A stretch of DNA of 64,000 bases, taken from positions 34,918,111-34,982,110 of the forward strand of contig CM060081.1 in the NCBI GenBank assembly GCA_030533445.1, written 5' to 3'. The DNA comes from Cyprinodon diabolis. Its lineage: Eukaryota > Chordata > Actinopteri > Cyprinodontiformes > Cyprinodontidae. The notes beneath the pieces were generated by a model. That model ran no database searches, was not told the DNA's origin, and was given only the letters and a program-made list of their open reading frames with translations. A program made the position numbers and the translations under genes. This document shows positions 11,706 through 23,095 of the stretch, in pieces (the stretch's first letter is position 1; every line of letters begins with the position of its first letter).

Positions 11706-14700
11706 TCGAAGGTTAAAATAAATACAATTAATAGAAAAAATGCGTATATATAATTTAATTAGTAAACATAATGTTACATACATGAATGTTACATCTATTT
11801 TGGGCTTTGTATATGTCAGTCTAAGAGAAAACAAAATTAAACTTTTTTTTAAAAAACTTTATTGAGGAATTTTCCTAATCTATACAAAGTAAGTACCATA
11901 TAAATGGGCTTTAAAACATATACACAAAAGCCTACTAATATGTGCACGCTCTACAAGCTGCAGAGGCCATAAACAAGATTTTGGCATTATGTGTTTACAT
12001 TTTATGATAATGATAGGTCTCATAAAAAAAAAAAAAATGTCAATCATGATTTTTCAGTTGTGATGAGGTCACATCTGTTTTAAAAAGTTAATGTCTGTCA
12101 TCTTTAACCATTTTTGTGTCCTGATGGCACACCCAATCTGCATAGTTTCAGCCATCTGACCCAACCTGCACCCGTCATAAAATTGATTTGAGATTAGAGA
12201 ACAATCATAGTAAAAGAACAAAGGCTCTGTCTGTTTTTAGCTCAGATACACTTTGAAACAATTGATACCTCCCACTGTGAAGTGAGTAGAACATCAACAT
12301 AGATGGAGGGCCCTCTGACAAAGAAATGTTTGAATATATCTGATTGCTGGTTAACTTCATTATTCATTAAAACTCTACTATTTATTTTTAAATTTTTGTT
12401 ACGCCTTTTATCTCTGAGCTCCTACATCAAATGTGCCACTCTGCTTTCTAAGGGCAACTGATCTTTTACTCCTATCTGTACCAAGAGCCAATCATAAGCA
12501 CAGAGAGACTTCCCTGTAGAACGACAGAACTCTGAAAGGATTTTCTGTTCTATATTATGCAGTCTTCCTCTTTGGACATGTTTCAACCTCAACAGTTGTA
12601 TAAGTATTTGTTGTCACCTATTTTCATCAATTTTATTCAATTTAATGGTGATTTTTATATTTCTTTTTTCATACAGGACTTGGATTTGAAATTCAACATC
12701 TCCAAATTCAACACATTCCCCTCAAGGGAAAAGTTTTATGGTAATTAGAGACCAGCGAACCATGCTAATGTTCTGTTTTGCAACTTTGCAAAAAATGGAT
12801 AGAGATGCAAAAAAAAAATAAAGTCCCTCCAAATTCCTCAACCTTTATCACAACACAAATGGACAATAATTGCAGGTTAATATTAGGCTTCTGGTTTGCC
12901 TGAAAGCAGAGGACAGTGGCAGGAAACCAACCCAGCCTGTAAAGAATAGTTTGCATGTTTAAAACCACAATCCCAGAAATCTAATGTGTTTTGATTCATA
13001 TCTAACCAGAAATTGTGTGTATAAAGATACTGGAGCCTGTATATATGTTCATACCATTTCGAACAAAGAAATTCTGTAATAATTTCTAACTTGTCTAATC
13101 AGTTCTTCATTCCATTTTCATTAAAATTATTTTATTTTTCAACCATGTTTTGTGTTTGTAAACTTTCAGCTGTATTTCAAATATCCGGTTGGTGCACATG
13201 GATGACTAAAAGTTTAACTTCACATCCTAACTCACTTATGAAAACATATTCATAACAAATACTAGTTCCAAGGATGAAGGTTATATAATCTCTCAAGTTT
13301 TTTTGTAACAGCTGCACTTATATTTTACTTTAAATTAACAGGTGCAAGTTTTCAAATAATTTCTTTTTGCTGGCTAAGTGGTAAAGCCTCTGAAATAAAC
13401 ACGTTCATATAAAGATTATTATATTATTAATAGAGTCTACTTTGTAAGCCAGGCTTCTATCTACAGTATGCTCTCTAGCTAAGCTAGAGAGTTAAGCTTC
13501 AGGGATCACTTACAAACAAGGAGTTAAAAAAAATTCTCATCCTAACCTAATAATGTTGTTTCTTTTTTGTTTTTGATAGCAGCTGCTCATTGTTGCTTCT
13601 ACTGCAACTGAAGTCCACTATGGGGAGCAGTTGGACCACCAAAACACTGGCCTGCAGCTTCTGTATGCTGTCTGCAGGTGGAGACAATTCACATGTCCAA
13701 AATCAGTTTTTTTAATCAGAATGTTTTAGAGAATTATATCTGCAGAAATGCAAGTTTACCATTTTATTGATTGTAGATAAAACACTTGGCAATTCTTTAT
13801 CCACAATTAGCAAATTAGCCTCATTACTAGTTTGCATATATCGAAATTTTAATGGTTTTATCTTAAATTTTAATCACAACCAAGTAAACCTTCTAATTCC
13901 ACAATTTACATAATCAACATGTATGCACAAACTAATGCATTCTATGAAAAGTGTACTCTTTTGATCTAAAGATCTGATTTTGGACTCTTCTATCTTGTAG
14001 CAGATCTTAACTTGAAGATAGATTGGTAGAATCATATCTTCTGAGCGTTCAGGAATAAATGTGATTTGTAGGAGTGCATTCTTGTTGGAGGTTAGAGTCG
14101 CTGAATGACAGAGAACTAGATTTGGTCCTGCTCTCTCATGCCCTTGGGTGTTTTCTGCCTGATGCTGATGGACAAGAACATGCAGGGTTAAAGGTCTGTC
14201 ATATAAATCAGGTACAGTCACTTTAGAGGTGAAAACATGCATGATGCTACTGACAGGGAAGGAAGAGTCGGAAAGGAAAAAAAAAAGTAGATTCAAAGAG
14301 GAAAAGAAAAGGGGGCAAGACAGGTTTGTAAAATTTAAACTGCATTGCTGAAAGTATTCTTATATGAATCATATTTCTAAATTACTTTGGCTGTAACCCA
14401 GTCCAGAAAGCAGCTTAAATTGCATTATCCTTTCAATTTTTGCACTGCTTCACTTATACTGATAAATATCAACACAGATCCATTTGAATGAATGCATAGA
14501 GTTACAAAAGCCCTCCCTATAATTTAATCATACTGAATAAATGAAAATACAAATGTTTATCCATAACTCTTTATTAAATAAGGCTTTGATAACTTTTAAA
14601 TAAATCATCTACAGAAGTAATGCAGAGTTAGCATTATTATAAAACTGCATGTAAGAGCTGCTAACTTAGCATACACGGCACTCGATCAGCCAGTGTCCAG

Positions 14701-15696
14701 CCATGCAGAAGTAAAAACCCTCATCCTTCTGCACTCACCTGTATACTTAAGGTTCATTTACAATTTCACATCTGGTATCCATCCAGCCATTTTGGACTTC
14801 ATGTTCTGTTTATGTAGTTTCTTTCTCTTCCCTTCCAAGGCTTTTAAGAGTTCCCTAATCATTCATAATTAAATAGGGTTTTCACTTAAATGCTCTGCAT
14901 TTCTCACTCTCGTTATTGCTTGAGAGGATCCTTTTCTTAAGGCTTGAAAATACCTGCTTTTCTCTGAACAACATTTGTCACAAAAATGTTTAAGCAGATA
15001 GTGTTTATTTTTCAAAAGGGATTTAATTGAAAATGTATTTTGAGGTATTTAGGAATGCTGCAAATGCATTGCAATAGATCTATAAAATGCCAGTGAAGCA
15101 TTCAAATGTATCTGAAACAGAAATTTGGGTACAATGTCAGTTGATAACTTGTGGAGTTCAGTTTGAGTAATTCGGTTCACTGAACAAGTGCATGATTTTT
15201 GACTGGCCGTTTGTCAATTGTGCATTTGGTGGTCTCCACTGATGGAAAAAGTCAAACTTTATGAAACTGCTCTCTGTCTCCCACACTGCTTTCTTTTGCT
15301 GAGTTTATATTACTTGCCTCCATTAAGGGACTCTCCCTCCACAAGTCATTTCTCTCAAAACACTTCATTTTCAGAAAAAGCTTGTTCTTTTTCTTTGCAT
15401 GCTGTTTGACCACATCAGAAAGCAAGTGTGCCTCAGAACAATGACTAACACAGAGGCCAATGAGAAACATTTCAACATCTGTCTTAATAAATCTGGGAAG
15501 TCAAACAGACCCACCATTAAAACAGACATCAGAAAAGACATGGTTGATATCATGTTACAGCTATTTAGATGCACTGTTATGCTGAAGCATCAAATTCACA
15601 ATTTGGACAACATGGGTAACAGTTAACAGTTAAGGCTAATGTTTGCAATTAGAGAAATGTGCACAGAACACACACACATAATGTTCTTGCTTTATG
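11706..15696. other. Intergenic, no confident gene
   Basis: AT-rich sequence upstream of the ST7-family gene. A 140-codon minus-strand ORF (13874-14296) and a short plus-strand exon-like stretch around 13577-13674 (open frame between an AG acceptor and a GTGGAG donor) are the only coding-like signals. Neither resembles a family I know. No repeats of note apart from a 21-nt palindrome, ctctctagct/agctagagag, near 13472. Confidence 0.4.
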
Positions 15697-16690
15697 CAGC
15701 AAGGACTATTTTCATTCTATGACTTCGATTGATATTCAACAATTTCAACCTTTTCTATACCCTAACCCTGAGAATTAGCTTTACCGTACCATTACCAATG
15801 CACCCTTAATTTGACCTAAAGTCAAACCTAGACTGCTGCGATCAACATCTTTGTGTAAAGATGTTTTAGTTTGGTCTGATTTTTTTTTAGAGTTGTCCTG
15901 TTTCTTTAAAGCTTGGTTTATGCTTGCCTTGTCCACGAGGTCAGCACAGCCAAATAACATAATATTTGGCCTACCCACTCTTCCAAGCACCCTCTGTGCA
16001 GACAGAATTTCCACACCACGCACCAGAAAGTTTTGTAATTACGAAGACATGGTGAGAGAGCAGCAGTTCTTACCGGAGCCGGCCAGAATGGGGAAAAGCC
16101 ACATAGAGTATGGCATAAAAGCTGTGACAGGCAGCTCATTTTCACATGCAGACTTTACATACGTCAAAAATAACCCAACCTCTACCGTGAATAACTGTAT
16201 GGGCTTCCCTCTCATCCTCTAACATGGGAGCTGGCTCGCAGCTTGTCTGCCTGGTTGTGTGTTTCCTGGATGGGGTCGCTAGTGGAGATGTTTGACAGTT
16301 GCCTTTTGTATCTGCTTCTTTTTGTATGTCTGCTTCTGTCTCATTGAATGTCAGATAGCAGCTCCCACTAAGCCTGGTTCTGGTTCTGCTGGAGGTATTT
16401 TCATTTTAAAATTGAGTTTTCCTCTCCACCATCACTACATGCATGCTTGGTGGGAGGAATTGCTTTCGAGTCAATAAATCGATGCCATCAGCTGGTTTTC
16501 CTAAGACAGAAAACCTTGAACTAATCTGACTGTATCGTTTGGTTGAATTGTCTTTGTAAAGTCCTTTGAGATAACATGTTGTGAATTGGCGCCATATAAA
16601 TACACTGAATTGAATTAAATTCACACCTTAGTCCTAAACTTAACCCCCAGTTCAAGAAGAGAATATCTCTTCATGGGGGCAAGCCCTCGG
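15697..16690. repeat. Dispersed 'ccctaaccctga' repeat interrupted by a LINE tail
   Basis: 15697-15830 ('gcaaggactattttcatt', 'taccctaaccctgag', 'ccattaccaatgcaccc') resembles the repeats at 31180 and 31568. Their continuation 'attcacacctta' resumes at 16617-16650, just after a LINE 3' tail. The simplest reading is that the LINE copy inserted into an older copy of this repeat. The intervening 15831-16221 is unassigned. Confidence 0.45.
16222..16618 (+). mobile_element. 3' UTR of an L2-type LINE (5' truncated)
   Basis: Plus-strand copy of the same 3' tail as the LINE at 35692-37205, which is on the opposite strand. Shared blocks include 'tgtgtgtttcctgga', 'cctggttctg..tgctggaggt', 'ttttcctctccac', 'gaaaacctt..' and the terminal 'gtgaattggcgccatataaa..actgaattgaatt'. 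No coding sequence is retained. Clade assignment is from memory. Confidence 0.75.
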
Positions 16691-17280
16691 TCCATCCAAG
16701 TACCTATAGGGCACTAAAATGTAGCCTATTAGAGGGACATTGTTCCCACATGATAACAAAAGCATGACTGCATGGTTATTTGGATCTGCATTTTACCTTA
16801 CATATCAGACAATGAACTATTGGGCTTTTTCTAGTTTAATGCTTTTGGTCTGTGCCCCCAATAAAAAAAACAAGCCCCAGCCTAGCCCCCTAGTAATTGT
16901 GGCCTATAACTGCCACTGAAAGAATATCTGTTAATGTGCCACATCACATCAAATTAGGTAAGAAAGAAACTACATTAGCAGCGAATCATTCGAAGACTAT
17001 GAGAATACATGTCTGACAAAATAGAAAGTGACTGATGTGTGTGCAGATTTATCTTTTTTTCTTTAAACATTTTCATTGAAATGTAAACTCACAAGTTTTT
17101 ACTGAAACAATGCAACACTTTTTATATTTGACTCTTTTTCTCAGAGATGGTTTGGATCAGACCGATAACATTTTTATACAACAAACTAACATGTGTATCA
17201 ATAATCAGAACCCTCTGGAGAGGATAAAATAGAGTACATTTTTCAGAAATTGCATCTTATTTGAAAATCAGATGTTGCAA

Positions 17281-17710
17281 CCAGTGTTGTGCATGAACAC
17301 ATCAATGAACCGTGTTAACTGAATACGTTGATATTTTTAATGAAGAGTGAACTGAACGGATCAGTTTTAAATGAATTTAGGTGAAAGAGCGACACACACA
17401 CAGCCCACGTTCATGCTCAATTGTTAACGACACTTTTCATTGGATAACATCAGGTTCTACGGCACTTATAAGGGCAGACATCATGACAGATGAGACTACA
17501 GCTAGTACTAGTCATCTAGTGTTCCCCTACTGTTATTGACAGAGATTTATAGACTAACAAAGGAAGACTCAGATAGAAAAAAACTCAAGTTTTGTGCAAA
17601 CTGTGCTCACCAGGGCTTGACAAACAAGTCCATACATCTGCCATATCAAATTCAAATTTCAAGAGACACATCGAGTTAAAGCATCCAACTAGCTTAAGAA
17701 ATATCTGCTA
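17281..17710 (+). mobile_element. hAT-like relic with BED-finger-type remnant
   Basis: The segment opens with cagtgttgtgcatgaac, which resembles the terminal repeat of Ac/hobo-type hAT elements. Around 17640-17700 it translates to [14 protein letters not shown], the second half (H..H) of a BED-type zinc finger found at the N-terminus of hAT transposases. Just upstream LKFCANC supplies a plausible CxxC half. The frame stops at 17711-17713 and the right terminus was not found, so this is a truncated, inactive relic. Confidence 0.5.
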
Positions 17711-18029
17711 CTGAATGAGTAATGTAAGAAATCATTTTGGGTACAGATCTTTTCAACAGAACCTGAATGCACCTGTATGTTTCTGAAGTTTTGTGTAATT
17801 TGGCTAAATAAAGGTTTCGTTGCACACACACTTAACTCATCAAGTATTCTCTATTTCTTTCTATATTTCATGATCACACATTTAAAGGTTGAAACACCAG
17901 GTTCTATTGTGTAGGATTGTGTAGACTTAAAGCTTCAACATGCGGTAGGGCTTGTTTTATGGTAATTAGAGGCCAGAGAATCACGGAAAAAACATTTCAA
18001 CTGTTTATATCCAATTTGCTGTGACAGAC

Positions 18030-18125
18030 TGCTAACCTGTCCTGGGTTTATCCCACCTCTCGCCCATAGACTGCCTTAGCTAGGCAACGGGCCCAATACA
18101 ACCCTGACAGAAAGGCCAGAACGCA
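18030..18125 (+). repeat. Fragment of the common fish SINE/LINE tail
   Basis: 'gtgacagactgctaacctgtcctgggtttatccc' and 'acctctcgcccatagactg' match the tail module of the SINEs at 55345 and 45116. The tRNA-like head is absent. Confidence 0.5.
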
Positions 18126-19087
18126 CCAAAATCCGACCTGATGTTGGATGAGGTCGTGGCGTTAAGTGCTCAAAGTCAAAGGGGATGATCACACCAACAT
18201 GATTATACCCAAAGGGGCTTGTGTAGGTCCGACTGAGATAGACCCCAGGTCTCTCTTGCCGGAGGTCTGCAGTCTCTGAGTGCCTTTTTTCTTATGCATT
18301 TGTAATGAAAAGGATGTACCAAATATGTTCAGTACCATTTTTGTGTACCATTATACCTAGGGGATATGAGTATAAAAAAGGGATGCTTATCCTAATATGT
18401 ATTAGTTCAATTGACAAGCTGATTCTTATGTCAAGTTGTCATAATGTAGATATAAAGAAAATATAATTTAGCTTTTTAAAAACCATAAAACACTGTATAC
18501 AAATGTTGAGAAAGCCAATTTTGATCAATTACATTACAAAACATTTTAACCTAATCTGCTGCTTTGGGTTATGGTTCTGCTCTAATATCATATTCTTTGT
18601 GAAGTTATTTAACATCAGTCACAACAGATGAATACTGATTTTTTAACCCCTTATTTCAAACCACTAATAACCAACATTTAATTAGGTTTCAGAGCATGCA
18701 CAAAAACCCAATACATGCATCTCTGTGGTTTGAGTCATCCATCATAGTCGACAGGACTATGATTACAGTTGTTAAGAAGCAGTTTGGAATCATGCAACCT
18801 TTATAGGATGGTTTCAAAGATGAGTCACAATCAAACTAATTTTAGAGAGCTGTGAGTTTAAACTCAACAGTGATTATAAAACATGAAACAGGATGTCATA
18901 GAAAAAGAAAGAAGCAGAGTGAGCTTCTGTGTACAGTGATTGTTGGATCTTAGTTTGCATGAAAGTGCAGAAAAGAAAAACCTTGAATTTAAATGCAAGT
19001 TGTGAATATAAAGCTAGGCGCAACATGATTTTTACTATTGAGCGCTTTTGTTTTTCAAAACATTTATGTAAATCCGAGCTATTTGGC
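18126..19087. other. Intergenic, nothing recognised
   Basis: AT-rich sequence between the SINE-tail fragment and the retrotransposon LTR. No ORF, repeat or structured element that I can support. Confidence 0.4.
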
Positions 19088-19930
19088 TGTTAGCAGGCGA
19101 CCTCTCGGCTGGATTTTCAGTGAGAAAATGAACTTGTCAGGCAGAGTGAAGTTGAGGCATCAACAGGTTTATTTGGCTCCACAGCATTCAGTCTCCATCA
19201 AACTCACAATCTCTAGCTTAAATAGACACAGCTGATGGACTAAACCATTTACAAATAAAAAAAATTAACTCCTCACTTCCATCTAACAAATACACATTTA
19301 AATCAAATATCTACAAACATACACTTAAGGTTATTTTTTTTATAAACATTTTCTGATTTAACTTGCACCCAAACACTATAGAAATCCCACAAACTATGTG
19401 CACAACTCCCCCTGTATTTTCCATGGCCTCTCCCAGAACCTATAAATGGTGTCTGGACCCCCAGGGAAGCATTTGTCCAAACACCCTGGAGAGGACACAG
19501 AAAAGACAGGTAAGTCACTTTCTCAGCACCACAACACTTCTTTTGCACTTACTTCTAACAGACTTTACACTAACATTTGCTGAAGTTTCTAAACAGTAAC
19601 CCTTGCTTGCTCTAAACATCAATCCTCTTTTCCACAGACAACCACCCCAATTGCTAATGGAGAGCAGCTGTGGAGAGCCTTGAACAAAAGGCTACATGCT
19701 AACTATTAAAATACCCAATAAATATTCAATAAATATTTTAAAAACCTTGTGTGCAAACTGTTCTTTATGTGCAAATCTATGCTTAAAGTGCAGTGCCTAA
19801 TAAAGTGTCCTAGTGCTAAGCAAGCTGATTTTTAATAAAGTGCAAAGGGCCCTTTAAAGTGCTACAAGCTATTTACATAAAAAGCTATATGCATAAAAAT
19901 AGTCCCAGTAATGAAGACTTCTTCATTACA
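19088..19930 (-). repeat. 3' LTR of the Gmr1-like element
   Basis: Near-identical to 24204-26767 once the nested hAT is removed. On the coding strand it starts TGTAATGAAG and ends GCTAACA, the usual TG...CA borders. Confidence 0.93.
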
Positions 19931-19947
19931 TTTCTTCCCCCTTCTCT
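19931..19947 (-). other. Polypurine tract
   Basis: On the minus strand AGAGAAGGGGGAAGAAA abuts the 3' LTR. This is the expected site of plus-strand DNA priming in LTR retrotransposons. Confidence 0.8.
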
Positions 19948-20460
19948 TAAGCCAGAACCTTGGTCGTGTATCCTGGACAGACAGCAACCAAATTGGACTT
20001 TCCAGGTTTGTACTGAACTGTGAAATCAAAAGGCTGCAGAGACAGGTACCATCCAGCGATGCGGGCATTGGCATCCTTCATGCGTCTTAACCACTGAAGG
20101 GCCTGATGGTCAGTCTCTAGAGTGAAGTGGCGGCCAAGAAGATAATACCTGAGGCTTTCGATGGCCCACTTCATGGCCAAGCATTCTTTCTCCACTGTTG
20201 AGTACCTGGTCTCCCTGTCAAGCAGCTTCCAACTCAAAAACACCACAGGCTTCCTTTCACCCTCCACCTCTTGTTGAAGAACCGCTCCAAGCCCCACTCC
20301 TGACGCATCGGTTTGCAAGATGAATGGCTTACTGAAGTCTGGGCTGTGTAGAACCGGGTCAGAACACACTGCCGCCTTGAGATCCTTGAATGCTCGATCA
20401 CACTCTTCTGTCCAGCAAACTTTGTTGGGGGCTGAAGCCTTTGTTAGGTCAGTACAGCTG
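19947..20460 (-). pseudogene. RNase H domain of Gmr1-like pol
   Basis: The open frame contains the Ty3-type RNase H signature: FILQTDASGVGLGAVLQQ with the first catalytic Asp, YSTVEKECLAMKWAIE with the catalytic Glu, and LETDHQALQWL. It ends near QYKPGKSNLVA, where functional relatives usually continue with an Asp; here that Asp is lost and the protein stops soon after. It follows the reverse transcriptase after a frameshift at about 20450 and is the last pol domain before the polypurine tract. Confidence 0.9.
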
Positions 20461-21250
20461 AGCGGTCTGCAAAAGAAGGTATAAATTTTCTGTACCAGCC
20501 AACCAAACCCAGAAATCCTCTCACCTTCCGCTTTGTGGTTGGAACTGGGAAGGACTGGATTGCCTCCATCTTCCCTACCTGAGGTTTTATTTGTCCAAAC
20601 CCAATGACGAAACCCAAATACTCCACTTCTCTCTGGGCTATGGTACACTTCTTTGGGTTAATAGTCAGCCCAGCCTTCCTGATGCGCTCTAGCACCTCCT
20701 GCAGGTGATTCACATGGTCCTCCCAGGACTGGCTATACACCACGACATGGTCCAGATATGCTGAAGAAAATGCTGACACATCTCTCAGTATATGATCCAT
20801 TAAACATTGGAATGTTGCAGGCACGCCCTGTAGCCCAAAAGGCATAACCCTGAATTGGTACATACCAAAAGGAGTTCTGAATGCGGTCAGCTCTCTTGCT
20901 TCTGGTGCCAAAGCCACTTGCCAGTATCCTTTGCACAGATCCAGCGTTGTAATGTAGCTTGCTGAACCGACTCTCTCCAATAGGTCATCAACCCTGGGCA
21001 TTGCGTATGGATCAAAGTTGGACATGGCATTCACATATCTAAAATCAATGCAAAATCTGAGGGAACCATCCTTCTTTGGTACCAGCACAATTGGACTGCA
21101 CCATTCACTACAGGACTCTTCAATTATTCCCAAATCCAACATCAGCTTTATTTCTTTTCTCAGCACCGGCACCAACCTCTCTGGTATACGATAGCTCTCT
21201 TGCCTGCTAGGTGCACCATCTTTCATCCGGATCTTATGTTGAACCAGTGA
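20444..21250 (-). pseudogene. Reverse transcriptase domain, active-site YLDD changed to YLDH
   Basis: Motifs of a Ty3/Gypsy reverse transcriptase are in order: EWCSPIVLVPKKDGSLRFC, TTLDLCKGYWQVAL (motif A Asp), FRVMPFGLQGVPATFQ (motif B), then AYLDHVVVYSQSWEDH (motif C). Motif C should read YxDD; the second Asp is His here (codon CAT at 20747-20749 on the minus strand, one base from GAT). With the neighbouring frameshifts this makes the domain inactive. It lies downstream of integrase in the same frame, which shows the Gmr1-type domain order directly. Confidence 0.92.
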
Positions 21251-21429
21251 TGTGAATCCTGGAGTTTCCTTAAAAAGATAAGGATCCAAAAGATGACTTA
21301 TGTTGCTCTGCTCAACAGGGGACAAATGAGAAAGGTCAACTGAAAAATCCTCTGATGTGCTGCTAGGGAAGAATTTTTCAGTCACTTCTTCATCCTCAAC
21401 TGCATGCACAAATAACTCCTGATGCACAG

Positions 21430-22560
21430 GCTCCTGTCGACTGTGAAACTCCTTCAACAGGTTGACATGAAATGTCTGATATTTCTTAGCCCTTTCTGGC
21501 ATGTGCAGTTCATAAACCAGTTTACTTACTTGTTTAGTGATCTCATATGGTCCATGCCATTTTGTCAGCAGCTTGTTCTCACTGGTGGGAAGCAGTAACA
21601 GTACTTTCTGCCCTGGAAGGAAGACCCTGTCTCTGGCCTTCTGATCATACCAGGTCTTCTGATGCTGTTGAGCTGCTTTCATGTTGTCCTGTGCAAATGA
21701 TGCCATCTCCTGCAGTCTCTCCCTCATGTTTATGACATACGCAGCAATGTTCTCCCCTCTGGCTTGGACTCTTCCCAGCAGTCCTTCAGCAGATCCAGTG
21801 GGCCTCACTTGGCATCCATACAATAGTTCAAAGGGTGAGAAGCCTGTGGAAACCTGTGGAACCTCCCGGTAAGCAAATAACAGGTAAGGCAGCCACTGGT
21901 CCCAGTCTGCACCTGTGTCAGAGACAAACTTGCGCAGCATATTTTTGAGAGTCTGGTTATATCTTTCCACTCGCCCGTCCGTTTGGGGGTGATAAGGGGT
22001 GGTCTTAAGACCCTTAATCCCTAACAACTTATACACCTGCTGCAATAATTTTGACAAAAAGTTTGTTCCACAATCTGTAAGAATCTCTTGGGATTGCTAC
22101 TCTAGAGAATAGTTGCAGAAGGCAGTTAGCAACATGGCAGGCTTTAATAGATCTAAGTGGGAAGGCCTCTGGGTATCGTGTAGCATAATCACATATCACC
22201 AATATGTAACGATAGCCTGTAGAGCTCTTTTCTAGTGGACCCACAATGTCCATGCCTAGCCTTTCAAAAGGAGTCCACAATTGGGAGTGATTGTAGTGGA
22301 GCTCGTGCTACACCTTTGCCTGAAGTCAACTGGCACTTTTTGCAGGAACTACAGAATTTTGAAATCTCACTATACATTCCTGGCCAGACAAAACGGGTGC
22401 TGATCCTACTCAGTGTCTTGTGAAAAGCCATATGACCAGCCCAAGGAATTGAATGCCCAAGCTCCATAACTTTGAACCGGAACTGTTGTGGGAGAACTAA
22501 AGCTTCACCCTTTCCCTTTTTCTGGTACAAGATGCCTCCTTTAATCATATAGACTGCATC
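21430..22560 (-). pseudogene. Integrase of Gmr1-like pol, upstream of RT, two frameshifts
   Basis: The N-terminal zinc-binding module is seen as GHMAFHKTLSRI followed by FCSSCKKCQL. The catalytic core starts FERLGMDIVGPL (first Asp), carries a second Asp just after the shift near 22080, and the Glu in TTPYHPQTDGRVERYNQTLK. The C-terminal part includes FLPGQKVLLLLP and KWHGPYEI. Single-base frameshifts lie at about 22275 and 22080. The last part is fused in frame to reverse transcriptase. Integrase inserts the cDNA into the host chromosome; this copy cannot be translated intact. Confidence 0.92.
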
Positions 22561-22849
22561 TTCTAGAAAGTTTACCTGGCACTGATTAGTTTCCCCTTTC
22601 CCTGTCACTTTTTCAAACCAGGGTTTCAGAGTAGGATCCTCTCTCTGCAGTGCCCCCAAATCTGAAGGAATGTCAAAATCAAAGAGATTTGGCTTAGATA
22701 AGGGTTCTGTCTTCTCACCACCCGAACCTTTAAACTTATCCCTTCTTCTCTGAGCTTTAGATTTCTTAGTCTTTCCTGGCTGTGCTTCCAGAGATTCCCT
22801 GAAAAAAGGTAACTCTTCCAGCCCTGTCTTTGCACTCTGGGCCCTTGTG

Positions 22850-23095
22850 ATGACATGACATGGATTCAATGGTCTTGTTTGTAATGCTTCTACTGGATCA
22901 ACTGAGCTCTGGGTGTCTCCGTCATTGATTACTTGGGAATCATGATCTGACTGATGTATAAGATCAAAGAGAGTGGGGATATCATTTCCCAGTATGACTG
23001 AATAAGGCAACGAGGGAACCATGCAAACTTTCTTTTCTACCATCTCTGTGGCTGGTCTTGGAACTGAACACAAAAGAGATGGCTTTGATTTCAGG
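22850..23095 (-). pseudogene. Protease remnant, active site deleted
   Basis: Between the zinc knuckle and the spacer before integrase only VCMVPSLPYSVILGNDIP remains. This corresponds to the C-terminal part of the retroviral-type aspartic protease (the ILG motif). The DTG/DSG active-site loop that should precede it is absent. The frame runs straight from the knuckle to this segment, so an internal deletion is likely. Confidence 0.65.

Noticed and set aside
13577..13674. Plus-strand open frame between acceptor-like and donor-like sites (contains EVHYGEQLDHQNTGLQLL)
   Set aside because: Exon-like by splice signals only; isolated and unrecognised, so not annotated as a gene.
13874..14296. 140-codon minus-strand ORF
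   Set aside because: Longest unexplained ORF near the host gene, but there are no domains, no codon signal I can judge and no promoter. Probably chance.
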